From contig NZ_CP100416.1 in NCBI RefSeq assembly GCF_026017845.1, forward strand, positions 5,886,158 to 5,950,157: DNA of 64,000 nucleotides, in the 5' to 3' direction. Origin of the DNA: Amycolatopsis mediterranei. GTDB taxonomy: Bacteria > Actinomycetota > Actinomycetes > Mycobacteriales > Pseudonocardiaceae. The translations under genes were made by a program, and so were the position numbers. The notes beneath the pieces were generated by a model. That model saw nothing but the letters and a program-made list of their open reading frames with translations, did no database searches and was not told the origin of the DNA. Of this stretch, positions 51,883 through 60,677 are shown piece by piece; position 1 is the first letter of the stretch, and each line of letters starts with the position of its first letter.

Positions 51883-52827
51883 GTGAACCTCGCCCGGTTG
51901 GACCTGAACCTGCTGGTGGCCCTGGACGCGCTGCTGCAGGAGCGCAGCGTCACGCGTGCGGCCGAGCGGATGGGACTCGGTCAGCCGGCGGTGTCCGCCC
52001 AGCTGGGCCGGCTGCGCCGGCACTTCCACGACGACCTGCTGACCCGGGCCGGCAACCAGTACCGGCTGACGCCGCTGGCCGTACAGCTCAAGGAACGCGT
52101 GCGGGTCGCCCTGTCCGGCGCCGAACGGGTCTTCGCGGCCGAACCCGACTTCGATCCCGCGTCGTCCACCCGCGAGTTCTCGATGCTGATGAGCGACTAC
52201 GGCATCGCCGTGCTCGGATCGGGAATCGCCGCCCGGCTCGCCGAAGAAGCGCCGGGCACCCGGCTGCGGTTCCCCGCGAACACCCCGAAGATGGTCGACG
52301 CGGCCGTGCACGAACTCGTCCACACCGACCTGCTGGTCATCCCGCACGGGTTCGTCGACGACCTGCCGCACGCGGACCTCTACCGCGACGAATGGGTGTG
52401 CCTGGTCGCCGCGGACAACACCGGCGTCGGGGCGTCGCTGACCGTCGCGCAGCTGGAGACGATGCCGTGGGTCGTCACCTACCACGGCCCCACCGCGTCC
52501 ACGCCCGCCGCGCGGCAGATGCGCATGCTCGGGATCGAGCCGCACGTCCAGGTGGTCACCGAGACGTTCCTGACCGTGCCAGGGCTCATCGCGGGCACCG
52601 ACCGGGTCGCCCTGCTCCAGCGGCGCCTGGCGGACGGGATCCCGGACGAGCTCGGCGTGCGCGCCGTGGCGTGCCCGTTCGATGCGGCCCCGCTGGTCGA
52701 AGCCATGTGGTGGCACCCGATGTACGACGCCGACCCCGAGCACCGCTACCTGCGGGACGTCGTCATGCGGACGGTGGCGGCGGTGATCGGCATCGACGGC
52801 GTCGATGCGCCGCTTCGGCGGAAGTGA
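51883..52827 (+). CDS. LysR-family transcriptional regulator
   Basis: From GTG 51883 the protein has 314 residues (TTG 51865 would add six). The helix-turn-helix is SVTRAAERMGLGQPAVSAQL, with RRHFHDDLLTRAGNQYRLTP, followed by a two-lobed effector domain. It is the NodD/NahR-like subtype (LARLDLNLLVALDALL start), which often senses aromatic inducers. It is divergent from the six-gene catabolic operon. Confidence 0.92.
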   Translation: MNLARLDLNLLVALDALLQERSVTRAAERMGLGQPAVSAQLGRLRRHFHDDLLTRAGNQYRLTPLAVQLKERVRVALSGAERVFAAEPDFDPASSTREFSMLMSDYGIAVLGSGIAARLAEEAPGTRLRFPANTPKMVDAAVHELVHTDLLVIPHGFVDDLPHADLYRDEWVCLVAADNTGVGASLTVAQLETMPWVVTYHGPTASTPAARQMRMLGIEPHVQVVTETFLTVPGLIAGTDRVALLQRRLADGIPDELGVRAVACPFDAAPLVEAMWWHPMYDADPEHRYLRDVVMRTVAAVIGIDGVDAPLRRK

Positions 52828-52910
52828 TTTCCGTATCCCCGCACCGGGGCTGACACTTCGACGCACACGCCGGTCGCCGAAGACCGGCTCGGTGTCTCCC
52901 GGAGCTGCCC

Positions 52911-54122
52911 GTGTCCGATCAGTCCGTCTCCGCTCCCCCGCTCACCACCGATCCCGCCGGCGGCCGGCAGGCCGGCCCCGCCCAGGCGGTCGTGCTGCTG
53001 CTGGCCAGTTGCCTTTCGGTGCTCGGCGCGGTGCTGCTCGCCCCCGTCCTGCCCCGCATCCAGGACGCGTTCGCCGGCACGCCGGGCGTCGCCACCCTCA
53101 CCCCGATCGTGCTGACCGTGCCCGCGCTGGTCATCGGGCTCACCGCGTCGATCGCCGGCCGCGTCGTCGACCGGCTCGGCCGCAAGCGGCTGCTGGTGGG
53201 CGCGCTCGTCGTGTACGCGTTCCTCGGGACCGCGCCGCTGTGGCTGTCGTCCCTGCCGCTGATCGTCGCGAGCCGGGTGCTGGTCGGGCTCACCGAGGCC
53301 GCGATCATGACGTGCTGCACGACCTTGCTCGCCGACTACTTCCACGGAGCCGAGCGGGACCGGTACTTCGGCCTGCAGACCGTCTACACCACCGTCGCCG
53401 CAACGGTTTTCTTCGCCGTCGGCGGCCTGCTCGGCTCGTGGGGCTGGCGGACGCCGTTCTGGCTCTACGCGGTCAGCCTGCCGCTCGCGTTCGCCGCCGC
53501 GCGGGTCATCCGGCCGCCGTCGCAGACCCGGACCGGGGAAAAGCTCCCGCCCCTGCCGTGGCGCGCTTTCCTGGCGCCGGTCGGCGTCACCTTGGCCGGC
53601 GGCCTCGTGTTCTACGTCCTCATCGTCGAACTGTCCTATGTGCTCGACGGCATCGGCGTCACCGCCACGGCCACCGTCGGGCTGGTCAGCGCGGCCGGCT
53701 CACTGGCCACCGCCGTCGCGGCGTACCTGTTCCCCCGGCTCGCCAAGCGGGGTCCCGCCGCCACCATCCCCGCGGCGTTCGTCCTGTGCGGACTCGGCAT
53801 CCTCGTCCTCGCGCTGGCCACCTCGGTCCCGGTCGTGGTGCTCGGCGCCGTCGTGACCGGCTTCGGCAACGGGCTGCTGCTGCCCGCCCTGCTCACCTGG
53901 GCGCTGGGCAGCCTGACGTTCGCCCAGCGCGGCCGGGGCACCGGCATCTGGACCTCGGCGCTGTTCATCGGCCAGTTCGCCAGCCCGCTCATCGTGCTCG
54001 CGCTGGCCGCGGCCACGACCGGCCTCTCCCCGGCCCTGCTCGTCGTCGGCGCCGCGGCGCTCCTGATCGCCCTGGTCGCCGGGATCGTCCACCGCACGCG
54101 GTGGGCCGCGGCCCGAGCTTGA
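52911..54122 (+). CDS. MFS transporter, 12 TM
   Basis: The GTG at 52911 with GGAG upstream gives 403 residues with twelve predicted helices and the loop motif GRVVDRLGRKRLL. It follows the LysR gene by 83 bp on the same strand and could import the aromatic substrate or export an intermediate of the adjacent pathway. Confidence 0.87.
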   Translation: MSDQSVSAPPLTTDPAGGRQAGPAQAVVLLLASCLSVLGAVLLAPVLPRIQDAFAGTPGVATLTPIVLTVPALVIGLTASIAGRVVDRLGRKRLLVGALVVYAFLGTAPLWLSSLPLIVASRVLVGLTEAAIMTCCTTLLADYFHGAERDRYFGLQTVYTTVAATVFFAVGGLLGSWGWRTPFWLYAVSLPLAFAAARVIRPPSQTRTGEKLPPLPWRAFLAPVGVTLAGGLVFYVLIVELSYVLDGIGVTATATVGLVSAAGSLATAVAAYLFPRLAKRGPAATIPAAFVLCGLGILVLALATSVPVVVLGAVVTGFGNGLLLPALLTWALGSLTFAQRGRGTGIWTSALFIGQFASPLIVLALAAATTGLSPALLVVGAAALLIALVAGIVHRTRWAAARA

Positions 54123-54142
54123 CCAGGAGTCCACCGTGGCTT

Positions 54143-54895
54143 TCACGATCCGCCGAGGCGGTACTCCGCGTTCACCAGCTCGAGGAGCTCGGCCACCGAC
54201 GTCTCCGCGGCCGGGCGGTCGAAGGTGATCTCGCCGTGCTGCAGCAGGTTCACCCGGTCGCAGACGTCGATCACCTGCCCGTAGTTGTGGGCGATGAGGA
54301 TGATCGCGATGTCGCCGCGGCGTTTCAGCTCCTGCAGCAGGCGCAGGATCAGCGCGCTTTCCTTGGCGCCCATCGCGGCGAGCGGTTCGTCGAGCAGCAG
54401 CAGCTTCGCCTTCGAATACACCGAGCGGGCGACCGCGATCGCCTGGCGCTGGCCACCGGAGAGCATGCCCACTTCGGCGGTCACCGACGGGATGTCGATG
54501 CCGATCGAGTCGAGGGCCTCCCGGGCGCGGCGTTTCATTTCGCCGCGCTTGAGGAACGGGAGCGGGCGGTGGGTCAGTTCGCGGTTCAGGTGCAGGTTCA
54601 GGTAGACGGGCAGGTCGTCGACCATCGCCAGGTCCTGGAACACCGTCTCGATGCCCAGTGACCTCGCGTGCACCACCGACTTCAGCGTCGTCGGCTCGCC
54701 TTCGAACAGGATGCGGCCGCCGTCGGGCTGGTGGTAGCCGGTGAGGATCTTGATCAGCGTCGACTTCCCGGCGCCGTTGTCCCCGATGAGCCCGAGGACC
54801 TCGCCGCGCCGCACGTGGAGGGTGATGTCGGCGAGCGCGGTGACCGGGCCGAACTGCTTGCGGACCCCCTCGACCCGGATGACGTCGGCGGTCAT
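54143..54895 (-). CDS. sugar ABC transporter ATPase (single-domain, RbsA/XylG-like)
   Basis: The 250-residue protein has Walker A GDNGAGKST, signature LSGGQRQA, Walker B LLLLDEPLAAMG and the H-loop IAHNYGQV. It is a single ATPase rather than the tandem form of RbsA. Its ATG overlaps the permease stop by 4 bp. It completes the binding protein-permease-ATPase operon. Confidence 0.92.
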   Translation of the reverse strand: MTADVIRVEGVRKQFGPVTALADITLHVRRGEVLGLIGDNGAGKSTLIKILTGYHQPDGGRILFEGEPTTLKSVVHARSLGIETVFQDLAMVDDLPVYLNLHLNRELTHRPLPFLKRGEMKRRAREALDSIGIDIPSVTAEVGMLSGGQRQAIAVARSVYSKAKLLLLDEPLAAMGAKESALILRLLQELKRRGDIAIILIAHNYGQVIDVCDRVNLLQHGEITFDRPAAETSVAELLELVNAEYRLGGS

Positions 54896-55866
54896 GTCAG
54901 CTCCCGGGAGCCGGCGCGCTTGCGCACCATGATCAGGGTCACGTTGAGCACCATCGCGACCAGGATGGCGGCGCCGAGGACGATGTTGAACGCGTTCGCG
55001 CTGACCCCGGTCAGGTTGAACCCGTCGAACACGATGCCGAGCAGCAGCGCGCCGAGGAACGCGCCGACCACCGTGCCGGATCCGCCGAGCAGCGCCGTGC
55101 CGCCGATCACGGCCGACGCGACCGCGAAGAACATCGTGGTGAACCCGCCGTTGGTCGGGTCGTACGAGCCGACCCGGGTGCCCTGCAGGATGCCGGCGAG
55201 CCCGGCCAGGGTGCTGGTGATCGCGAAGTTGACCACCTTCACGCGGTTCACCGCGATGCCGGACTCCGCGGCGCCGACCGGGTTCCCGCCGGTGGCCTGG
55301 GTGTGGATGCCGAACCGGGTCGCCGAGAGCACCACCTGCATGACGACGACCACCCCGGCCGCCCACAGGAACTCGGTCCAGCGCGCGCCCCCGAAGACGT
55401 CGACCACCCAGCTGTCCTTCGGCGCACCGACCGGGCGGGCGTTCGAGATGATCAGGACCAGGCCCTGCAACAGGAACGCCATGCCCAGGGTGGTGATGAA
55501 CGACGGGATGTTCAGCAGGGTCCGGATCAGCCCGTTCACCACCCCGACCAGCGTGCTCACCACGATCGCGCCGGGCAGCGCGAGCCACAGCGGCCAGCCG
55601 TTGACGAAGAACAGCATGAGCAGGAACGGGGCGAGGGTGAACACGAACCCGGCGGAGAGGTCGATTTCGCCGCAGATCAGCAGCATCACCTGCCCCGCGG
55701 CGATGATCGCCCACGGGGCGACGTACTGGGCGATCGTCTGGTAGTTGTCCGGGGAGTTGAACGCGGCACTGGTCACCGTGAAGTAGCTTCCGGCGGCGAT
55801 CGTGACCAGCAGGATGCTGAGTTCCTTGACCCGCATCACGCCGAGCAGCCAGGGTCTCATCGACAT
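54892..55866 (-). CDS. sugar ABC transporter permease (RbsC-like)
   Basis: The 324-residue protein has about nine hydrophobic helices and the BPD_transp_2 pattern with GEIDLSAGFVFTLAPFLLML, GALLGGSGTVVGAFLGALLL-like GGTALLGGSGTVVGAF and ILQGTRVGSYDPTNGG. It forms the membrane channel for a monosaccharide. It lies 7 bp after the binding-protein gene. Confidence 0.92.
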   Translation of the reverse strand: MSMRPWLLGVMRVKELSILLVTIAAGSYFTVTSAAFNSPDNYQTIAQYVAPWAIIAAGQVMLLICGEIDLSAGFVFTLAPFLLMLFFVNGWPLWLALPGAIVVSTLVGVVNGLIRTLLNIPSFITTLGMAFLLQGLVLIISNARPVGAPKDSWVVDVFGGARWTEFLWAAGVVVVMQVVLSATRFGIHTQATGGNPVGAAESGIAVNRVKVVNFAITSTLAGLAGILQGTRVGSYDPTNGGFTTMFFAVASAVIGGTALLGGSGTVVGAFLGALLLGIVFDGFNLTGVSANAFNIVLGAAILVAMVLNVTLIMVRKRAGSRELT

Positions 55867-55873
55867 CCCCCCG

Positions 55874-56971
55874 CTACCGGCCCGGCACCGACGCCGGCGG
55901 CAGCGGGATCGCGCTCGGCATCCCGATGACGTCCTTGTTGTCGCCGCCCTCGAACCGGCTGTGGGCCGTCGCGTACGGGCCGACGTTCTCCTTGGTGACG
56001 AACGTGAGGCCGGTGTCGGTGGCCGGCGGCGCGACCAGCGTGCCGGACAGCCGGAACAGGTACAGGTAGAGCACGGACAGGAACCCCTGCAGGTACGGGG
56101 ACTGGTCGATGGTGAAGTCGAGCGCGCCGCCCTTGACTCCGGCGACCGTGTCGTCGAGCAGGTCGAATCCGCCGGCGCCGACCTTGCCCGCCAGGCCGCG
56201 ATCGGCGACCAGCTTCGCGCACGCGGCGGTGCTGCCGGCGTCGACCGCGTAGATCCCCTTCGCCGCGGAGTTCCCGGTGAACGCGGCGGTCATCGCGTTC
56301 AGCTCGCCGGCCTGCTCGGCCCCGGTGTTCACCGACTGGACGCGCACGCCGGGCGCGGTCTGCTTCAGCGCATCGGTGATGCCGTCCAGCCGCGGCTGGA
56401 CGTTGTTGCCGCCCGGCTGGGAGATGCCGACCAGGATGTCCCCGGAGGTGATCTTCTGCGCGATGCGCTGTCCCATCCGGAAACCGGAGAGGTACAGGTC
56501 CTGGCCGACGTAGGTGAGCGGGTAGTTGCCGGCCGCACTGGCGTTGTAGGCGATCACCGGGATGCCCTGGCCCAGCGCCCGCTTGGTGAGCTCGACGAAG
56601 GCGTGGTCGTCGGTCAGCGCGACGGCGATGCCGTCGACCTTGCTGTTGATCGCGGTCTCCATCGCGCTCGCCATCTGGGCGACGTTGCCGTTTTCCGAGC
56701 CGGTCCACTGGGGCTCGGGCACGCCGAGCAGCGCCGCCGCGTCGGCGAGCCCGGACCGGGTCGGGACGAAGAAGGAGTTGGTGGTGACGTGGTTGACGAA
56801 CACGAACCGCCACCCCGGATTGCCTGGGAACGGCCCGGAATGCCCGCCGTTCTGGGCTTGCTGGACCCCGGTGCACGCGGACAGCACGGCGCCGGCGGCC
56901 ACCACGCCACCGCCCGCGCCGAGGTACTTCAACACCGCTCTCCGGGAACTGGCGCCTGGTTCGGACATCAT
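55874..56971 (-). CDS. sugar ABC transporter substrate-binding lipoprotein
   Basis: The start is uncertain among ATG 56986, 56971 and 56968; the latter two have a GGGG stretch at better distance. The signal SRRAVLKYLGAGGGVVAAGA leads into lipobox LSAC, so it is a Tat-type lipoprotein signal. The rest is a periplasmic-binding fold (RFVFVNHVTTNSFFVPTRSG, DGIAVALTDD, GFDLLDDTVAGVKGG, TIDQSPYLQGF) of the ribose/xylose-binding class. It is the first clear gene of the importer operon. Confidence 0.9.
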   Translation of the reverse strand: MMSEPGASSRRAVLKYLGAGGGVVAAGAVLSACTGVQQAQNGGHSGPFPGNPGWRFVFVNHVTTNSFFVPTRSGLADAAALLGVPEPQWTGSENGNVAQMASAMETAINSKVDGIAVALTDDHAFVELTKRALGQGIPVIAYNASAAGNYPLTYVGQDLYLSGFRMGQRIAQKITSGDILVGISQPGGNNVQPRLDGITDALKQTAPGVRVQSVNTGAEQAGELNAMTAAFTGNSAAKGIYAVDAGSTAACAKLVADRGLAGKVGAGGFDLLDDTVAGVKGGALDFTIDQSPYLQGFLSVLYLYLFRLSGTLVAPPATDTGLTFVTKENVGPYATAHSRFEGGDNKDVIGMPSAIPLPPASVPGR

Positions 56972-57120
56972 CGGAGTGACCCCCATTCAGCTCAGCGGCA
57001 GCGCGGGAATCCTCGGCTGACCACCGGTGGATTTCCTGCCCTGCACCGCAATCGACGTTCCTGCCTCCGGCGGCCGAGGTGCCGCCGTCCGCGCGCTGCC
57101 GGCCCTTGCCGGATCCCTGG

Positions 57121-57243
57121 TCACCGGCTGCCCCGGCCGCGTCGCCGCAGCTGCCGGAGTGCGGCGGCGAGAACCGCACCGGGATCGGGCGCCAAGGCCT
57201 CCTGCGCCCGCAGGGTGCGGCGCAACTCGTCGAGATCGGCCAT
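57121..57243 (-). CDS. 40-residue remnant resembling a sigma-associated small protein
   Basis: ATG 57243, with GGAGGAGAG upstream, encodes MADLDELRRTLRAQEALAPD followed by PGAVLAAALRQLRRRGRGSR and a stop. The pattern resembles the N-terminus of proteins encoded beside SigE-family sigma factors, which normally continue into a transmembrane helix. Here the frame ends early. Another frame continues to a stop at 56987, touching the importer gene, so a frameshifted or truncated leader gene is possible. It is divergent from the sigma gene rather than cotranscribed. Confidence 0.4.
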   Translation of the reverse strand: MADLDELRRTLRAQEALAPDPGAVLAAALRQLRRRGRGSR

Positions 57244-57427
57244 CGCACTCTCCTCCGCCCCGGGCCGCTGTCCCCGGGAGAACCCTTCGCACCGCACACC
57301 CTCAAGACGCCGCCTGCCGCGCACTCTGTTGCGCCGGCGTCCGAGATTCTGGGAGCGGTCCCACGGCTCGCCGGGAATTTCCGGCGGAAACGCAACAGGA
57401 TGCCGGGGTCGGCGCATCTGACTTGAT
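57244..57427. other. divergent intergenic region before the sigma-factor gene
   Basis: No gene is supported here. It must hold the promoter of the sigma-peptidase pair and perhaps that of the importer operon; no clear palindrome was seen. Confidence 0.4.
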
Positions 57428-57925
57428 GTGCACTTCGAAGAGTTCGCACGGGCGGAACTGCCCGGATCGGTGCGGTTCGCGGCCGTCCTGACCGGCGACC
57501 GCGAACTGGCGCAGGACGTGGTGCAGGACGCGCTCGTGCGCGCGCACCAGCAGTGGCGCCGGGTGGCCGCGGCCGACCGGCCGGAGCTGTACCTGCGGAA
57601 GATGGTGGTCAACGGCTACCTCTCCTGGCGACGCCGCTGGTACCAGCGCTCGGTGCAGGCCACGCCGGACGTCACGACGTTCGCCGAAGCGGCCACTCCC
57701 GACCACGCGGACCGGATCGTCGACGCCGACCGGCTCGCCCGGCTGCTGGGCGCCCTCTCGCGGGCGCAGCGGGCCGCGATCGTCCTGCGGTTCTACGAAG
57801 ACCTCGACGACAGCGAGATCGCCGAGGTGCTCGGGTGCGCGGTCGGCACCGTCCGCAGCCACATCTCCCGGGGGCTCGGCGCCCTTCGCGTCCAAATCGC
57901 GGACGGCAAGCAGGTCGCGTGCTGA
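57428..57925 (+). CDS. SigE-family ECF RNA polymerase sigma factor
   Basis: The 165-residue protein has region 2 (HFEEFARAELPGSVRFAAVL, then ELAQDVVQDALVRAHQQW) and region 4 (LSRAQRAAIVLRFYEDLDDS, then EIAEVLGCAVGTVRSHISRG) typical of the short actinobacterial SigE-like group. The GTG at 57428 lacks a clear ribosome-binding site. It is followed 32 bp downstream by the S53 peptidase, so it may direct that gene or respond to the same stress. No standard anti-sigma gene follows. Confidence 0.9.
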   Translation: MHFEEFARAELPGSVRFAAVLTGDRELAQDVVQDALVRAHQQWRRVAAADRPELYLRKMVVNGYLSWRRRWYQRSVQATPDVTTFAEAATPDHADRIVDADRLARLLGALSRAQRAAIVLRFYEDLDDSEIAEVLGCAVGTVRSHISRGLGALRVQIADGKQVAC

Positions 57926-57957
57926 CCGCCCCGGAAACCTCGAGGAAAGGACAGCCG

Positions 57958-59865
57958 GTGCGAAGCCGACGACAGAGCAAGGCCTTGCTGGTCAGCGTCC
58001 TGATCGCGGCCGTGATCCTGCCCGCCGCGCCGGCGTTCGCGGCCACGCCGGAGCGGGTACCGGTTCGCTGGCTGGAGGGCACCCGATCCACCCACGTGGT
58101 CCACGACGGGACCGACACCGGGCCGGCCGATCCGGCGGCCCCGGTCACCGCCCAGGTGTTCCTCGCGGGCGACTCCCGCAGCTTGGCCGCCTACGCACGC
58201 GCGGTGTCGGACCCGCGTGATCCCCGCTACGGCCACTACCTGACCCCCGAGCAGACCCGCGCCCGCTTCGGGCCGGCGCAGCGCCGCATCGACGCGGTCA
58301 GCGCGTGGCTGCGCGGCACCGGCCTGTCGATCGTCAGCGCCGACTCGCGGGCCGTCGTCGCCCAGGGCACGCTCGCGCAGGCGGGCGAGGCGTTCGGCAC
58401 CCGCTTCCGCACCTACACCCTTTACGGCATCCCGTTCCGGGCGGCGGTGGATCCGGTCACCGTGCCCGCGGCGGTCGGCCAGGACGTCCTGACCGTCACC
58501 GGACTCACCGTCGCGACCGGGACCGGCCGCCCGCCGGGTCCGCCTCCCGGAAGCGGGTCCCGCAAGGCCCCCCGCGCCGCCGCCCGGGCGACGGTGCCCA
58601 CCAGCCCCTGCCCGGACCACTACGGCGACACCCCGGCCACCGACCTCCCGCCCGCCTACGGGCATCCCGCGCAATGGGCGCCGTGCGGGTACACGCCGCG
58701 CCAGGTGCGCGACGCCTACGGGATCACCGGGACCGGCCTCACCGGCAAGGGCGTGACGATCGGGATCATCAGCATCGGCAACGAAATCAACACCCTGCCC
58801 GACGCCAACCGCTTCGCGACCGAGCACGGCGAGCCGCCGTTCGCCCCCGGCCAGTTCACCGCCTACATCCCGGCCGACGCCCGGCCCGAGGAGGCCAGCG
58901 GCGAGTTCGCCATGGACGTCCAGGCCGCCCACGCGATCGCCCCCGAGGCGAACATCGCCTTCGTGGTGGGTTCCCGTGCCCGCTACGGCGACGACGTGCT
59001 GGACTCGATCGTCCAGATCGTCGACCGGCACCTCGCCGACGTCGTGTCCGGCTCGGTCACCGTCGGCGCCACCCCCGGCGAGGCCCCGGACGCCATCGGG
59101 GCGTACGAACGCGCGTTCCAGGAAGCCGCGGTCGAGGGCATCACGGTCACCTTCGCCAGCGGCGACTCCGGCGGCGGCGGCATCGTCGACTACCCGCCGT
59201 CCAGCCCGTGGGTGACCGCGGTGGGCGGCACCACGCTGGCGATCGGGCCCGGCAACTCCTACCGGTGGGAAATCGGCTGGGCGACCGACGAAGTGCCGCT
59301 GTCCGGCGACGGCAGCTCGTGGGAGGCGGCGCCGCCCGGCTACCAGGGCAAGGCCTCCGGCGGCGGGACCAGCACCGTGTTCCCGCAGCCGTTCTACCAG
59401 CGCGGCGTCGTGCCCGCGTCGTTCGCCGGGTCCCCGGCGATGCGCACGCTGCCCGACGTCGCCGCCCTGGCGGACCCCGACTTGTGCCTGCTCATCGGCG
59501 AAACCGAGTACAACGTCGACGACAGCCTGTCCTACAAGGTGGGCAACGGGGGCGGCACGAGCCTGTCCTCGCCGGCCTTCGCCGGGGTCGAGGCCCTCCT
59601 GGTCCAGGCACACGGTCCCCTCGGCTTCGCGAACCCGGCTTTGTACGCCCGGCCTCTGTCGGCTTACCACGCCATCGACGGCAATCCCGCCGGGACGCCG
59701 GACACGGTGGCGTTCGCGGTCGAGAAGTACGGGTTCGTCGACCTGATCACGCCCGGGCAATACGCGGACGCGAACCTGGTCTACGCACCGGGCTACAACA
59801 CGGTCACCGGCCTGGGCTCCCCCACCCGGGCACTGATCGAGTCCTTCCGGCGGCACCGGCCCTAG
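57958..59865 (+). CDS. secreted S53 (sedolisin/kumamolisin) serine-carboxyl peptidase
   Basis: The GTG at 57958, preceded by GAGGAAAGG, gives 635 residues: a Sec signal (about 1-28, ending AFA), a pro-kumamolisin activation domain (about 50-200, with YGHYLTPEQTRARFGP) and the S53 catalytic domain. The catalytic set is Glu and Asp in SGEFAMDVQAAHAI, Asp in TFASGDSGGGG for the oxyanion hole and Ser in NGGGTSLSSPAFAG. Such proteases work at acid pH after removing their propeptide. It follows a sigma-factor gene. Its stop overlaps that of the convergent ClpX-type gene within CTAG. Confidence 0.93.
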   Translation: MRSRRQSKALLVSVLIAAVILPAAPAFAATPERVPVRWLEGTRSTHVVHDGTDTGPADPAAPVTAQVFLAGDSRSLAAYARAVSDPRDPRYGHYLTPEQTRARFGPAQRRIDAVSAWLRGTGLSIVSADSRAVVAQGTLAQAGEAFGTRFRTYTLYGIPFRAAVDPVTVPAAVGQDVLTVTGLTVATGTGRPPGPPPGSGSRKAPRAAARATVPTSPCPDHYGDTPATDLPPAYGHPAQWAPCGYTPRQVRDAYGITGTGLTGKGVTIGIISIGNEINTLPDANRFATEHGEPPFAPGQFTAYIPADARPEEASGEFAMDVQAAHAIAPEANIAFVVGSRARYGDDVLDSIVQIVDRHLADVVSGSVTVGATPGEAPDAIGAYERAFQEAAVEGITVTFASGDSGGGGIVDYPPSSPWVTAVGGTTLAIGPGNSYRWEIGWATDEVPLSGDGSSWEAAPPGYQGKASGGGTSTVFPQPFYQRGVVPASFAGSPAMRTLPDVAALADPDLCLLIGETEYNVDDSLSYKVGNGGGTSLSSPAFAGVEALLVQAHGPLGFANPALYARPLSAYHAIDGNPAGTPDTVAFAVEKYGFVDLITPGQYADANLVYAPGYNTVTGLGSPTRALIESFRRHRP

Positions 59866-60209
59866 GCGAACCGCTCCCAAGCCGACTGGCGGGTCATGCC
59901 CAGTGCCTCGCCGATCTGGGACCACGTGCCGCCCAAGGCGCGGGCCTTGCCCACCCAGGCCGCCAGGTTGTCCTGGACCTGGGTGCTCGCCGCCGAGACC
60001 GGGCGCAGGTTCGAGAGCACTTGCTCCAGGGGCAGGTCGTGCTCCCACGGCGCGATGAGCGGCACGTCCGCCGGCTTGCCTTCGATCACCGACACGCACA
60101 GCTGCACGCACCCGTCGCAGATGAACACGCCCGGGCCGGCGACCAGCGTGTCCACTTCCGTGTTGGGCTTCGAACAGAACGAGCAGCGCGCGAACACCGC
60201 AGCACTCAT
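59862..60209 (-). CDS. ClpX-type C4 zinc-finger protein with C-terminal helix-turn-helix-like segment
   Basis: The 115-residue protein has four cysteines in the ClpX N-terminal zinc-finger spacing (CSFCSK, then CDGCVQLC), followed by an acidic linker and a C-terminal ALGGTWSQIGEALGMTRQSA helix-turn-helix-like motif. It is not ClpX itself: the AAA ATPase is absent. Similar stand-alone proteins occur in actinomycetes and may act as adaptors or regulators. The ATG is at 60209, and the gene converges on the S53 gene with a 4-bp overlap. Confidence 0.85.
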   Translation of the reverse strand: MSAAVFARCSFCSKPNTEVDTLVAGPGVFICDGCVQLCVSVIEGKPADVPLIAPWEHDLPLEQVLSNLRPVSAASTQVQDNLAAWVGKARALGGTWSQIGEALGMTRQSAWERFA

Positions 60210-60234
60210 CAGGCCTCCCTTGTCAGGCGCGACC

Positions 60235-60621
60235 TTACAGTCGTAAGGGAGCTCCTGACAAGAGAAAGGCCGCCGTCCACTCGGACAGCTCTGTCAGCCG
60301 GCCGGTCAGCTCCTCGATCTCCGCCCAGCGACGGTGTTCGCGCTCCAGGTCCGGCACCAGGAAGTCCTCCACCAGCAGCAGGAGCGTCGCCATTTCGTAG
60401 GCGACGTCGGCGAGCTGGAGGAACGGCCGGTACTGCGCCTCCGTGCCCGCCCCGTGCCGCGCGGCCCAGTCGCGGGCGCCGTGGCCGGCGGTGCGGCACA
60501 CCGCCTCCACCGTGCGCCGCAGGTCGGCGCGGCGGGAGCCGGGTGGTCCTTCGGTCAGCGGGGCGACGTTCCAGGCCACCGACAGCAGGCAGCACCCGGC
60601 GTCGTCCATCGACTCGTTCAT
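60235..60621 (-). CDS. small helical protein, unknown
   Basis: ATG 60621 (or 60609) gives 128 residues, largely alpha-helical, with MDDAGCCLLSVAWNVAPLTE, ADVAYEMATLLLLVEDFLVP and a hydrophobic C-terminus. No signal, cysteine cluster or DNA-binding motif is convincing. It lies 25 bp upstream of the ClpX-type gene on the same strand, so the two are probably cotranscribed. I do not recognise the family. Confidence 0.6.
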   Translation of the reverse strand: MNESMDDAGCCLLSVAWNVAPLTEGPPGSRRADLRRTVEAVCRTAGHGARDWAARHGAGTEAQYRPFLQLADVAYEMATLLLLVEDFLVPDLEREHRRWAEIEELTGRLTELSEWTAAFLLSGAPLRL

Positions 60622-60677
60622 CACCGGACGTACTCTGCTGACCGGCACGCACAGTGCCGCCGTTCCGACTCGCCGGC

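Noticed and set aside
43286..54122. Antibiotic biosynthetic cluster
   Set aside because: There are no polyketide, peptide or terpene synthase genes; the set is catabolic in character.
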